From Cylindrospermum stagnale PCC 7417 (lineage in GTDB: Bacteria > Cyanobacteriota > Cyanobacteriia > Cyanobacteriales > Nostocaceae), in the NCBI RefSeq assembly GCF_000317535.1, contig NC_020050.1:111215-175214 (forward strand): a stretch of DNA of 64,000 bases. The letters are read 5' to 3'. The notes below the pieces were generated by a model. The model saw nothing but the letters and a program-made list of their open reading frames with translations. It was not told where the DNA came from and did not search any database. The translations under genes and the position numbers were made by a program. Position 1 is the first letter of the stretch, and every line of letters begins with the position of its first letter. This document shows, one piece after another, positions 9,097 to 17,752 of this stretch.

Positions 9097-9948
9097 TTAC
9101 ACTGGTTCTGAGGGAATTAATTTGGCATATTCTTCTGGCAAAGCTGGCTTGAGTCGTTGAGCTAAGACATGAATCGCATATTCCAGATTTGGCTGGAGCA
9201 AGTCTGTTGGCGCAACCCGTTGATTGATGGCATTTTTGAATACATCCGATTCCAAAATATGCGGCAACATCAACTCCGAACCCACCAACTGCCGCATCGT
9301 ATCAATACTGGTTTTAGTAGCATTTGTTGGATGCAACCCAGTCCAGCGTGCGCGAAAAGGCACTACACCCAGTAATTCACCATAGGGTAAGGCTGCTTTA
9401 AATTCTTTGATTAATTCCAAAGTCCGCAACAGCGATTGAACTCCCTTGACATTTGACTCTGCTGGAATCACCCATCTATCCCCAGCACCCAAGGAAGTCT
9501 GTGCTAAATGTGAACGTTCTGGGGGTGGGTCTACAATTGCCACGCCGAAATTATTCACAATTGGTTGGAGGCGATTTCGCAGAATAAACAGACTTAAGCC
9601 GCTGGAAGCCAATTTATAGTTGGCGCTCTCCAACCCATCATCTGAAGGAATTAAGAACAGGTTGGTATTGTTAACAATACGGTCGCTCAGTTTAACGTCA
9701 GGTACGGACGCAATGGCATCGGTGATTTTTGTTTTCTCTTCTGGCTGTGTCAGAACTTCCAGTAATGTTGGGGTATGAGGCTGCACTTGCACCCCTAAGA
9801 AACTGGTCAAGCTAGATTGGGGGTCGCAATCTACAAACAAAACGGGAATTCCTAAGCGCCCCAAATACCTCCCCAGCATCAGGGCTACTGTAGACTTCCC
9901 CTGACCCCCAGCCAAGCCCAAGGAGACGACTGTTGGCGAATTTGGCAT
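9097..9948 (-). CDS. parA: ParA-family partition ATPase
   Basis: This 283-residue protein begins with a deviant Walker A motif, GLAGGQGKST (11-20), followed by FVDCDPQSSLT (38-48), the hallmark of ParA/MinD ATPases; a second conserved stretch, VAIVDPPPE, is the Walker B region. Such ATPases form gradients on the nucleoid that move plasmids. The KGG part of the usual KGGxGKT is replaced by AGG, so the signature lysine of the deviant Walker A is missing. This departs from typical ParA and could alter dimerisation. It forms an operon with the small protein downstream, and two palindromes upstream could be its operator or centromere. Confidence 0.85.
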   Translation of the reverse strand: MPNSPTVVSLGLAGGQGKSTVALMLGRYLGRLGIPVLFVDCDPQSSLTSFLGVQVQPHTPTLLEVLTQPEEKTKITDAIASVPDVKLSDRIVNNTNLFLIPSDDGLESANYKLASSGLSLFILRNRLQPIVNNFGVAIVDPPPERSHLAQTSLGAGDRWVIPAESNVKGVQSLLRTLELIKEFKAALPYGELLGVVPFRARWTGLHPTNATKTSIDTMRQLVGSELMLPHILESDVFKNAINQRVAPTDLLQPNLEYAIHVLAQRLKPALPEEYAKLIPSEPV

Positions 9949-9994
9949 AAAGCAATTATATAAAATTACTAAAATACATTGCTATAAATATAAC

Positions 9995-10052
9995 ATTCTA
10001 CAAATGTAGAATTGTACTATTGTTTAATTTAACTTTTGTACAAAAGTTAAAT
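9995..10052. promoter_or_regulatory. two palindromes upstream of parA, candidate parS/operator
   Basis: ATTCTACAAATGTAGAAT (9995-10012) is an 8-bp inverted repeat around two bases. The sequence at 10027-10052 is a perfect 26-bp palindrome centred on TTTTGTACAAAA. Both lie in AT-rich DNA 47-104 bp before the parA start, where par operons are autoregulated and often carry their centromere. Confidence 0.6.
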
Positions 10053-10383
10053 ACTATTAATACATCTTGTTGCCGCCCAAAAGCTGATTGTTTCGTCACT
10101 GACTCCACACACTCCAGACTTATCAATCGCACCGCCCACAATCCTGATTCTCTAGTGGATTCATAAGTTTTGCTTAAGTCGCTTGATTAGTGTGCTGGAT
10201 GCACAATGAAAACCGGATGCAATACCAAATTTAGGAGCAATTGATATCAATGACCAAAAAGTGATATCAACTCTACTGTCTAACAGCCCCAGTCCCAGAT
10301 TTTCACACTCGGTCAACCAGAAACGGCAGTCTGCACCAACGTCTACACTATGTCTACACCGAAACCAACCGGCTCTCGTGCGC
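10053..10383. other. intergenic stretch with one inverted repeat
   Basis: No gene is supported here; short frames on either strand look accidental. TTGATATCA (10241-10249) and TGATATCAA (10262-10270) form an inverted repeat with a 12-base gap, a possible protein-binding site. Confidence 0.4.
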
Positions 10384-11199
10384 TTACTTCTCCGTGTTCT
10401 CCTGTGCAGCAAGCCGGACAGCTTCTACATCAACATTGAGTTGTTGAGCAATCTGTTCTACACTCATCCCCGTTTTTAGTAACAGGGGGACGGTAACTTT
10501 CAACATTTCAGCTTCCCGTTCTTCTCGACCTTCTTCTCGACCCTCAGCTTTCGCTTCCTGATAAACCCTTGTTTGCTCTAAAGTCAGTCCCAGCATAGCT
10601 TCTACTTCCTCTCTACTCAAAGACGAAAACTTGTAAACAGCAATTGTTGTAATAATATCTATTATTTCGTTTCTCGGCAGTGCGTCCGTTGACTCTAATT
10701 GTACCCGCTCAATCAATAGACGAGCTTGAAGAGCCATCTCTTTCTCTGAGGCAATTGTCAACTGTATTAAATTGATGCCTATTGGCAGAGTATTGGGAAT
10801 ACCTAACTCATCCAGATAAATTCGCTGCACTTGGTCGCTGTTTAAAAATATTCGATGAGTTCTTGTATCGCTTGGTTCCAAACTACGTGAGGGAAAAATT
10901 ACCACACAGTACCAGTCATCGTATTGAGACTGATTCCGGTTCAAATACATGAGCGACTCAGTAAAGAAGCGATGATAAAGAGCTTCCTCTTTTTGAAATT
11001 GAACTTCTGCAAAAAAGATAATCCTGGGTGTTACACCTTCTGGAGGTAAAAAGACCCCATCAATACGAAAGGCCGTTTCTTTCACCTCAACCGACTCAAA
11101 TCGATAATTCAGCGCCTGTTCAGGACGGTAATCAACAAGTTCAAAAATTAATGCAGGAAAGCGCTTAAAAATTTGGTAATAAATGGAGTCGCGTTTCAC
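10384..11199 (-). CDS. Rpn-family/PD-(D/E)XK nuclease (DUF2887-like), copy 1
   Basis: This 271-residue protein is of the cyanobacterial Rpn/DUF2887 group, often labelled putative transposase. The N-terminal nuclease fold shows D47 (FRIDGVF) and E65-x-Q67 (FAEVQFQ) of the PD-(D/E)XK active site. The C-terminus has a basic/acidic repeated EGREEGREERE linker and a helix-turn-helix-like tail, MSVEQIAQQLNVDVEAVRLA. Related Rpn proteins promote RecA-independent recombination in E. coli and can be toxic or defensive. A near-identical copy lies at 62915-63712 with the same flanks. Copy 1 has four extra codons in the linker. Confidence 0.85.
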   Translation of the reverse strand: MKRDSIYYQIFKRFPALIFELVDYRPEQALNYRFESVEVKETAFRIDGVFLPPEGVTPRIIFFAEVQFQKEEALYHRFFTESLMYLNRNQSQYDDWYCVVIFPSRSLEPSDTRTHRIFLNSDQVQRIYLDELGIPNTLPIGINLIQLTIASEKEMALQARLLIERVQLESTDALPRNEIIDIITTIAVYKFSSLSREEVEAMLGLTLEQTRVYQEAKAEGREEGREEREAEMLKVTVPLLLKTGMSVEQIAQQLNVDVEAVRLAAQENTEK

Positions 11200-11333
11200 T
11201 AAATTATCCGAAAATAGGCTGCTTATTAACTATTAATTTTATCGTGAAAATGACAATTCCTATATATCAAATAATGCTACTCACGGGCGCACTACTAAGA
11301 AGACGTTCAACAAATCAATTCGTGTGGCCCCGA

Positions 11334-11466
11334 CAAACTGGGAGCCGCTGCGCTTAGAGTAGGCGGTGTCAGGGACGGGCAACAAATTAACTCGTGGAGC
11401 CGCCAAAATCCGGGAAGCCCGCCCCTGACACTCCGCTGCGCCGCCTACTCTACTCCCAGTTTTTGA
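11334..11466. repeat. GC-rich imperfect inverted repeat
   Basis: Left arm (AAACTGGGAGCCGCTGCGCT, then GTAGGCGGTGTCAGGGACGGGC) and right arm (reverse complement AAACTGGGAGTAGAGTAGGC, then GGAGTGTCAGGGGCGGGC) form a long imperfect hairpin in otherwise AT-rich DNA. It lies upstream of the Rpn gene. The first part, up to 11356, is shared with the second Rpn copy near 63.85 kb. Confidence 0.6.
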
Positions 11467-11540
11467 CCTTGGTCTTACTCAAAAAATGTCTTATCTAATA
11501 TCTGGGTTGCTATCTGCCCCTAGTCAGGGTTTTGGCAAGA

Positions 11541-11866
11541 GTAACTTACTGAGTTTAGTATTTTAATCTACTCATAAATTATAAGTAACTTAAAGCAAGC
11601 TACTTATTCAAAGCATTACCTTACAGTAAGGCAAATCATCTGCTGTCTGTAACTTACTTAATTTTAATAGAGCCACACCGCTTGCCTTATTTAATCTAAG
11701 TCAGATACTAACCATAGTTTATAAAACTAAAGTCAGACACTGAATATTTTTAGTCATTTACTTTAGTTTTCTTAACTCAATTTAGTAATTCAATAAATCC
11801 AAATAGCAAACTACCATTAAATTATAAGTAACTTACTTTAAATTACCTTTGTTAAAATGTAACTAA
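11541..11866. promoter_or_regulatory. GTAACTTA repeat region before the RHH/coiled-coil regulator
   Basis: GTAACTTA occurs at 11541, 11585, 11649 and 11828, and GTAACTAA at 11859. A separate perfect inverted repeat, AAAACTAAAG (11723-11732) with CTTTAGTTTT (11761-11770), lies between. The block is AT-rich and ends 35 bp before the start of a gene whose N-terminus looks like a DNA-binding RHH. This suggests an autoregulatory operator array, centromere or iteron-type origin. The stretch 11467-11540 shows nothing. Confidence 0.5.
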
Positions 11867-11900
11867 CTTTCACATACCACTACTAGATAAAGCAGAGTAC

Positions 11901-12494
11901 ATGGCGACTAAAGACTGGTTAGATAATCACGCTAAAGTCACTGCATACCTGGACTTTAGCCTCTACGCTAGTTTGGAGAAGTGGATGCAAAAACACAAAA
12001 TCAAGAAAGCATCTCAGGCTCTCACTATTATACTTGAGCATTACCTTGAGGGGAATATCCCGATTGAAGTTCTGCCAGAGAACCTCGAACAAGAGGTGAA
12101 ACAGCTTAAGGTGAAAACCACCGAAATAGACTCTCTTGAGGCAACTGTCGCTGAACAACAAAGCGAGTTTAATGATGAGATTAACTCGCTCAGGACAGAA
12201 ATTGATGAACTACGGCAAGCTCTTATCAATGCGGGGTTATCATCTCTCAAAGAGAAGGTAGAGGACATCCCCAGAGGGCAAATCAAATTCTCATATTCTG
12301 ATGGAGATATTAAACAAGGACTCACTAAGACTGACCTGTGTGAGCGGATAGATATCAACGGCAGCACAATCAATCAATGGGCAACGATGCTCAATCTTGA
12401 CCCGGATGAATACCTGTTTGAGTTGACTGGCTGGAAGAAACCCCCTAATACCCGTCGATATTTCCCGGTTAAGGATAATGAGTCTAACTTATGA
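11901..12494 (+). CDS. RHH - coiled coil - HTH plasmid regulator (unrecognised)
   Basis: This 197-residue protein appears to be built of three parts. Residues 12-52 (VTAYLDFSLYASLEKWM and so on) fit a ribbon-helix-helix DNA-binding unit. Residues 58-112 are a heptad-rich coiled coil (LEQEVKQLKVKTTEIDSLEA). Residues 140-165 (LTKTDLCERIDINGSTINQW) fit a helix-turn-helix. Two DNA-binding ends separated by a coiled coil recall KfrA-like plasmid proteins. The gene stands alone behind a repeat-rich region that it may bind. I recognise no named family. Confidence 0.65.
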   Translation: MATKDWLDNHAKVTAYLDFSLYASLEKWMQKHKIKKASQALTIILEHYLEGNIPIEVLPENLEQEVKQLKVKTTEIDSLEATVAEQQSEFNDEINSLRTEIDELRQALINAGLSSLKEKVEDIPRGQIKFSYSDGDIKQGLTKTDLCERIDINGSTINQWATMLNLDPDEYLFELTGWKKPPNTRRYFPVKDNESNL

Positions 12495-12762
12495 GAACAG
12501 AGAGCGCCCAATCCTTGGGGATTATACAGATAATTGACGCTCGGTATTATAGAGCCTCAATTCAATTCAAAATTCAAAATTATCAATTCAAAATTAAAGA
12601 CAATTAGTGGGAGCGTGAAGGAGCCACTTTCTTGTTGACCGCCAAATCAAAGATTATGGCGGGGGCTTGTACCCAAAATTAATCAATTCAAAATCTTAAT
12701 TCTTCTTCATTTTGAATTGATTAATTTTGAATTCAAAAGAAGGTCAACTTGACCCCCAAATC

Positions 12763-12796
12763 AAAAGCGCCCTCCCCATCGGAAGAGCGCCTTTTA
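12763..12796 (-). terminator. bidirectional terminator-like hairpin after psbA
   Basis: The stretch AAAAGCGCCCTCCCC then ATCGGAAGAGCGCCTTTT forms an imperfect GC-rich stem bounded by A and T runs, 35 bp after the psbA stop, and could end transcripts from both sides. The rest of 12495-12762 holds several near repeats of AATTCAAAAT in both orientations (12567-12740) and no gene. Confidence 0.65.
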
Positions 12797-12830
12797 TTCG
12801 CAGAGAAACTATTACTGATGTCCGGGAAAA

Positions 12831-13913
12831 TTAACCGTTGATAGCAGGAGCAGTTAAAGCCACAGGAGCAACATCACCAGCAGCCAAATCTAGAGGGAAG
12901 TTGTGAGCGTTACGCTCGTGCATTACTTCCATACCCAGGTTAGCGCGGTTGATGACATCAGCCCAAGTACCGATGACACGACCTTGAGAATCAATGATTG
13001 ATTGGTTGAAGTTGAAACCGTTCAAGTTGAAAGCCATTGTGCTCACACCCAAAGCGGTAAACCAAATCCCGATTACAGGCCATGCAGCTAGCAAGAAGTG
13101 CAGTTGACGGCTGTTGTTGAATGAAGCGTATTGGAAGATTAAGCGACCGAAGTAGCCGTGAGCAGCAACAATGTTGTAGGTTTCTTCTTCTTGTCCGAAC
13201 TTGTAACCGTAGTTCAAGGATTCGGTTTCGGTGGTTTCCCGAACCAAGGAAGAAGTAACTAGAGAACCGTGCATTGCAGAGAATAAGCTTCCACCAAACA
13301 CACCAGCTACACCAAGCATATGGAAGGGGTGCATCAAGATGTTATGTTCAGCTTGGAACACAATCATGAAGTTGAAGGTTCCAGAGATACCCAAAGGCAT
13401 ACCATCAGAGAATGAACCTTGACCGATGGGGTAGATTAAGAAGACTGCGGTAGCGGCTGCAACAGGAGCAGAGAAAGCTAGGCAAATCCAAGGACGCATT
13501 CCCAAGCGGTAGGAAAGTTCCCACTCACGACCCAGGTAGCAGAATACGCCAGTTAAGAAGTGGAATACTACCAATTGGTAAGGGCCACCGTTGTACAACC
13601 ACTCATCTAAGGAAGCAGCTTCCCAAATGGGGTAGAAGTGCAAACCAATAGCGTTAGAAGAAGGAACAACTGCACCGGAGATGATGTTGTTTCCGTACAT
13701 TAAGGAACCTGCAACTGGCTCACGGATACCGTCGATGTCAACGGGGGGAGCGGCGATGAAAGCGATGATGAAGCAGGTGGTTGCAGCTAGGAGGGTGGGA
13801 ATCATTAATACACCGAACCAGCCGATGTAGAGGCGGTTGTTGGTGCTGGTAATGAATTCGCAGAAGCGATCCCATACGTTGGCGCTGGAGCGCTGTTGTA
13901 AGGTTGTGGTCAT
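12831..13913 (-). CDS. psbA: photosystem II D1 protein
   Basis: A full-length 360-residue D1. All key residues are present: Y161 and H190 (redox-active tyrosine pair), D170, E189, H332, E333, D342 and A344 (Mn4CaO5 ligands, with the processing site after A344), H198 (P680 ligand), H215 and H272 (non-haem iron), and S264 and F255 (QB pocket). Residue 130 is Glu ([13 protein letters not shown]), as in the high-light type D1 of cyanobacteria, where Glu rather than Gln tunes the pheophytin. The gene looks intact and stands alone with its own terminator. It sits between plasmid genes, which is unusual for psbA. It could be a stress-induced extra copy or the result of transfer. Confidence 0.98.
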   Translation of the reverse strand: MTTTLQQRSSANVWDRFCEFITSTNNRLYIGWFGVLMIPTLLAATTCFIIAFIAAPPVDIDGIREPVAGSLMYGNNIISGAVVPSSNAIGLHFYPIWEAASLDEWLYNGGPYQLVVFHFLTGVFCYLGREWELSYRLGMRPWICLAFSAPVAAATAVFLIYPIGQGSFSDGMPLGISGTFNFMIVFQAEHNILMHPFHMLGVAGVFGGSLFSAMHGSLVTSSLVRETTETESLNYGYKFGQEEETYNIVAAHGYFGRLIFQYASFNNSRQLHFLLAAWPVIGIWFTALGVSTMAFNLNGFNFNQSIIDSQGRVIGTWADVINRANLGMEVMHERNAHNFPLDLAAGDVAPVALTAPAING

Positions 13914-14189
13914 GGTTTTATGATTGCGGTTATGTTTTTTATGAATCAGGCAAGTTTGTTTCTTGCTTGTAACAATACTTTACACTGCTTTACAAAACTT
14001 AAGCAACAAATTAGCTTGAGTAAAAATGATACTTTGTATAATATTTACTTATCTAAAGGCGTGAGTTATCAGCGCTAATCCCCTCCCCTTGGAGTCAGTG
14101 ACGGATTTCAGCCAACCTCACCAAACAGAAAATCCCTCAGTATTTCTCAGAGGGTTTTGTCTTGAATATTCCTTTAACTACTGCTACTC

Positions 14190-14338
14190 GGGAGCAACGC
14201 GAAAAAGTGAGGTGCTGAAATCGGGTACGTAAATAGCCTATTTCGGGATGCGCTCGCAACGAAAATACCCGGTTTTGTTGAGAATCTAGCGGTGGAATTG
14301 AGAATTAAAGCCCGATCTCACTTTGGAGCGTTGCTCCC
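14190..14338. mobile_element. 149-bp MITE with inverted ends and 8-bp target duplication
   Basis: The ends are GGGAGCAACGC...AAAGTGAG in inverted orientation (left 14190-14211, right 14317-14338). The 8-bp direct repeat TGCTACTC flanks them at 14182-14189 and 14339-14346. The right target copy overlaps the stop codon of the FtsK-like gene, so the element landed exactly at that gene's 3' end. It has no coding capacity. The rest of 13914-14189 is the psbA upstream region (promoter expected, not pinned down). Confidence 0.75.
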
Positions 14339-14340
14339 TG

Positions 14341-16386
14341 CTACTCCCCCATTAATTCCTTGAACTGGGCATAAGCTTGTTTCCAAGCGGCTGAACCGCC
14401 CTTCTTGCACTGCCATAAGCGCTCGATGATCTCCGTTTGGTTCAGTTCAGGTTTCAGACGGTTAATCAGTTCCAAAACCTGCTCTCTGTTCAATTTCAGC
14501 GGCGTGTAGAACTGAGTTGTGTTTAGGCTTGCGTCCTCATCAGTCGGTTGGTTCAGCAGTTCAGATGGCAGTTCAGACGGTTCCAATTCGGGATGTTCAT
14601 TCGGGCGATCGCTACGCCCGCCTCCGGCATCGCTTTCTCCAGTCCGCTCCCTCTCTATACCTCCTGGAGGCGTTGCACCATCACCTGTCTTTGGCTCAAT
14701 CTCAAATTCAAGTTGCAGCAAAGTTTCAAGATAATCAGGCGACACAGTATCAAGTTTAGTAAGTTGCTGCTGACCTGGTTTATAAGCTGTTAAGTCAGGC
14801 AGCAACGCCACCCTAGCAGGTTCAAGAGTAGTAAAAATAATAGGACGCTGATTAGCTCTAGATATCGGCTTCAAGCTTTTAAATACTACCAGCAGAGCTG
14901 CCCGCTCCTCTTCATCAGGAACCATATCCTTATTACCTACCATATTGGCAAGCACACCGTAGCTTTCATTAATCCCACCAAACTCATCAACCGAATAATT
15001 ACCCAAGCCAATCAAGTTAAAATTCTTACGGCTGTTGCGGTCAGCTTTTAAACCAATAGCAGCTAAATTAAAACTCTGCAAATCAACTCTTAAAGAAACA
15101 TTTAACTCCCGCCCATTGTAAATAATGTCTGAGAGCTTTGTTAAGTACTTAGAACTTTTGACAGGCTCCTCATTTTTAGCCTCATCCAAAGCTTGATTAA
15201 TCGAGAGCCAATCAGCCAAAATCAACCGGACTGGAGATAAATCCCAGCGTGAGTGTTCTGGTAGACGACGGCGTTTGTCGTAGATGCTGTGTACATGGTC
15301 AATTACAGATAGAGCCGCAGCCGGGTCTAAAGAGTCAAAAAGTACTACCCGCCCCTTCTTATCCAGACCACAGAAAGAATCATTCTTTTGAGCAATGACC
15401 CAGACCTCAGCATCAGAGTAACGTCGTAGAATGTTAGTCAAAATGTAACTTTGGGTAACTGACTTACCAGCACCTGTACCCCCGACAATCAGCGTAGACA
15501 ACCGGGAAGTTATCACAGAGTCCAGAATAGCCTTGCCTATATTTTCGCTTGAGTGGTCAAGCTCGCGCGTACCGCCCACCGTAGGTGATATTTTTGGTTC
15601 ATTAGAAGGAGTGATGTCTTCAACGGGCGGAGCGATGCCGGAGGCGGGCGTAGCGATCGCCTGTTGGTCAGTGCCAGTAATCTTGTCATCACCACGGGCA
15701 ACATCTTGCATGGATTGCCCCGGTAATGCCCCAGCAGGTTTACCCATCGTCTGTTGTAGTTGCCTTTGTGCAGAAGCTTCTGCCATCAACCTCACCTGTT
15801 GCTGATAAACTGCTAATTCTTGAGGACTCATCGCGGCTAACTGTGCGCCCCTAGCTCTCCTATCTTCCAGCCAGCGGTGGAATTCATAATCCACTTGGGC
15901 GCTATAGGCTTCTTTATGCAGTCGCAACGCCTCACGTAGTTTGGTAATTAGCCAACTGGTACGCACTTCTTCCCGGTACTGAGGCAGAAGTTGCACCAAT
16001 CTACGCTCACGGGCTTTACTCAGTCCGTAGGCTCCACCCATTAGCACAGTTGCAGCTAGTCCCCAAATCGGCTTGTTGGGGTTACTTGGGGGAATTGTCC
16101 TGAGTCTAGTTGCCTTAGCTGGTAGGAAATTCCCCTCACGCTGAAATTCTGGGTTACTGGGGGAGAATTTTTCAGCATTAAATTCCAATTCTGGCATCAC
16201 ATAGCGCTTGCCATCTGTGCAAAATTTAGGTGAGTTGTTGGGTTTGAAACAATATTCTACTAGGGTAATCTGTGTACCTGTGAAGGATTTAGCACCACAT
16301 ATCAGCCCTAGCACTGCCAATACTCCTACAGTGATGTTGTTGGCAGTGCCAGAGCGCTTATATTCCTCAAACTGTTTACGTTTCAT
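14341..16386 (-). CDS. membrane-anchored FtsK/TraD-type P-loop ATPase
   Basis: About 681 residues from the ATG at 16386, which has GGGGGA just upstream; a TTG four codons earlier is less likely. It has two hydrophobic segments near the N-terminus (about 15-33 and 107-121). A helical, Gln/Ala-rich linker is followed by a HerA/FtsK-type ATPase core with Walker A VGGTGAGKSVTQ and Walker B RLILADWLS. The C-terminal 110 residues are Pro/Glu-rich, then a small helical domain (LNREQVLELINRL). This is the shape of a conjugative coupling protein or of a viral packaging or extrusion ATPase. It is the last gene of an operon of unknown small proteins. The ATPase call is firm; the transfer role is inferred. 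Confidence 0.75.
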   Translation of the reverse strand: MKRKQFEEYKRSGTANNITVGVLAVLGLICGAKSFTGTQITLVEYCFKPNNSPKFCTDGKRYVMPELEFNAEKFSPSNPEFQREGNFLPAKATRLRTIPPSNPNKPIWGLAATVLMGGAYGLSKARERRLVQLLPQYREEVRTSWLITKLREALRLHKEAYSAQVDYEFHRWLEDRRARGAQLAAMSPQELAVYQQQVRLMAEASAQRQLQQTMGKPAGALPGQSMQDVARGDDKITGTDQQAIATPASGIAPPVEDITPSNEPKISPTVGGTRELDHSSENIGKAILDSVITSRLSTLIVGGTGAGKSVTQSYILTNILRRYSDAEVWVIAQKNDSFCGLDKKGRVVLFDSLDPAAALSVIDHVHSIYDKRRRLPEHSRWDLSPVRLILADWLSINQALDEAKNEEPVKSSKYLTKLSDIIYNGRELNVSLRVDLQSFNLAAIGLKADRNSRKNFNLIGLGNYSVDEFGGINESYGVLANMVGNKDMVPDEEERAALLVVFKSLKPISRANQRPIIFTTLEPARVALLPDLTAYKPGQQQLTKLDTVSPDYLETLLQLEFEIEPKTGDGATPPGGIERERTGESDAGGGRSDRPNEHPELEPSELPSELLNQPTDEDASLNTTQFYTPLKLNREQVLELINRLKPELNQTEIIERLWQCKKGGSAAWKQAYAQFKELMGE

Positions 16387-16441
16387 CGCTTCCCCCAAGT
16401 GCTGGCAGTTTCATCGTTTCACTCGAATAAGTACTTACGTT

Positions 16442-17005
16442 TCATCGTTTCCCCCTCAAAACTGCTGCAACTGCCAGCACTGCAAAAGCCACAACACCCA
16501 CAACTAGCCACGGTGCATTACTCGATGGTGTGGGCTTAACCTCGTATTCCTTAACTTCTTGGTAGAATCGTTGTTTGCCTGTAATGCTTGCGTTTGAAAC
16601 AGTTCGGTACTCGTCGAATGCCAGAAACAGAGCTGCACCCACACTGACGGTTTGAGCAGCTGCAAGGATAAAATCTTGGTCAATGTGGATTCTGCCGTCG
16701 TAGCTGAGTTTGCTGAGGGTATTGGCTAGGAATAGCCCAAGTACAATGCTGCCAAGTGTGCCTGATGCGATCGCCGATATTCCCAAACTGGACATCAAAC
16801 TTACCCCACAGTTAGCTGTGAAAACGCCTAAAAATGTAGCCAGTGCCTTATTTAACAGTTGCTTACTGCTAAAAACTTCTCTAATGGATTGCTCAAGGCG
16901 ATCGCCGTCGTCATCTTCTGGCGTGACTTTTTGGGCTTCCCCCCAGAGCAAGGGTTGGGCCTGTTGGGGCTTCCATTGCGATAAAAGTTGATCTAAATCT
17001 TGCAT
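16442..17005 (-). CDS. unknown integral membrane protein
   Basis: A 187-residue protein with four likely membrane segments: about 55-72 (LATFLGVFTANCGVSLMSS), 78-95, 110-127 and 163-182 (WLVVGVVAFAVLAVAAVL). The N-terminal 45 residues are cytosolic and acidic, and the C-terminus ends RGKR. A perfect AGGAGGT lies 6 bases before the ATG. It is in one operon with the ATPase downstream, whose own N-terminus is also in the membrane; the two could form a membrane complex. I recognise no family. Confidence 0.75.
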   Translation of the reverse strand: MQDLDQLLSQWKPQQAQPLLWGEAQKVTPEDDDGDRLEQSIREVFSSKQLLNKALATFLGVFTANCGVSLMSSLGISAIASGTLGSIVLGLFLANTLSKLSYDGRIHIDQDFILAAAQTVSVGAALFLAFDEYRTVSNASITGKQRFYQEVKEYEVKPTPSSNAPWLVVGVVAFAVLAVAAVLRGKR

Positions 17006-17077
17006 ACGCTACCTCCTATAAGGCCCATAGGAAAGCCAGAGGTAGTGCAATCCTCTGGCTTTTGAACTGGCTACTGA

Positions 17078-17749
17078 TTAAAGCCCCATAAAATTCTTAA
17101 ACCAATCGCCCACCTTGGAAAGTCCAGCAGTGCGGATAAAGTTAGGTTTGGGGATACGGTCAGTTTTCGCCTCACTGCCCTTTGCCCACAATGCAGAAGT
17201 AACAGCAGTTTCATAAGCCAAATCAGCTGCATCTTGGGCATCCGGCACACGGGCGGCGGCTCTAGCTAAATCAGCCTCATGTTTTGCTAGAGCCATCAAA
17301 TCAGCAGTCGCCCCTGCTATCACAATTAAGGAGGAGCGCTGCGCGTGTCGGGTAGCTTCTGCGGTCGTAGCATTGACTAGTTCCGCCTTCATTTCCACGG
17401 TTTCATTGTACAGTCGCTGTTCTGCCAACTGTGAAGAGTTAATCGCTTTCAGGGTTTGCGCCCCATGCTTCTGGGTTAGTTTCACCAGCTCACTGTATGC
17501 TTCATTAATATCGCCAGTAGTCTCGATTACCTTGCGATATGCCTCCAACGCCTTGGGTAGGTAGGCTTTGGCTATATCCGAAAGCCTTGCCATATCAGCA
17601 ACCCGCTTGATTGTCTCTTGGTCGCCGTTGACAGCTGCGGCAAAATCTTCAGCACTGACACCGAACAATTGCCCCATTGCGTTGAGCGTACCGGGGGCCA
17701 CACCAGGGATATGGTTTTTCAGTGTGGCAGAACCATAATTACGTGCCAT
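17078..17749 (-). CDS. unknown alpha-helical protein of the 14-20 kb operon
   Basis: This 223-residue protein is almost entirely helical and Ala-rich, with no membrane segment. It has a glycine-rich start (GVAPGTLNAMGQLFGV), a long region with coiled-coil character (70-170) and a short amphipathic end, VGDWFKNFMGL. The start lies 3 bases after the upstream stop with GGGGGAAGAG in between, showing translational coupling. A helical protein with an amphipathic tail next to membrane proteins could be a structural or scaffold component. No family is recognised. Confidence 0.75.
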   Translation of the reverse strand: MARNYGSATLKNHIPGVAPGTLNAMGQLFGVSAEDFAAAVNGDQETIKRVADMARLSDIAKAYLPKALEAYRKVIETTGDINEAYSELVKLTQKHGAQTLKAINSSQLAEQRLYNETVEMKAELVNATTAEATRHAQRSSLIVIAGATADLMALAKHEADLARAAARVPDAQDAADLAYETAVTSALWAKGSEAKTDRIPKPNFIRTAGLSKVGDWFKNFMGL

Positions 17750-17752
17750 TGT

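Noticed and set aside
10161..10412. overlapping short frames on both strands near 10.2-10.5 kb
   Set aside because: No ribosome binding sites, overlap with the Rpn gene, and low protein-like character.
14341..16386. VirB4 or a complete conjugation system
   Set aside because: The ATPase has FtsK/TraD-like layout and none of the other type IV secretion proteins is recognisable around it.
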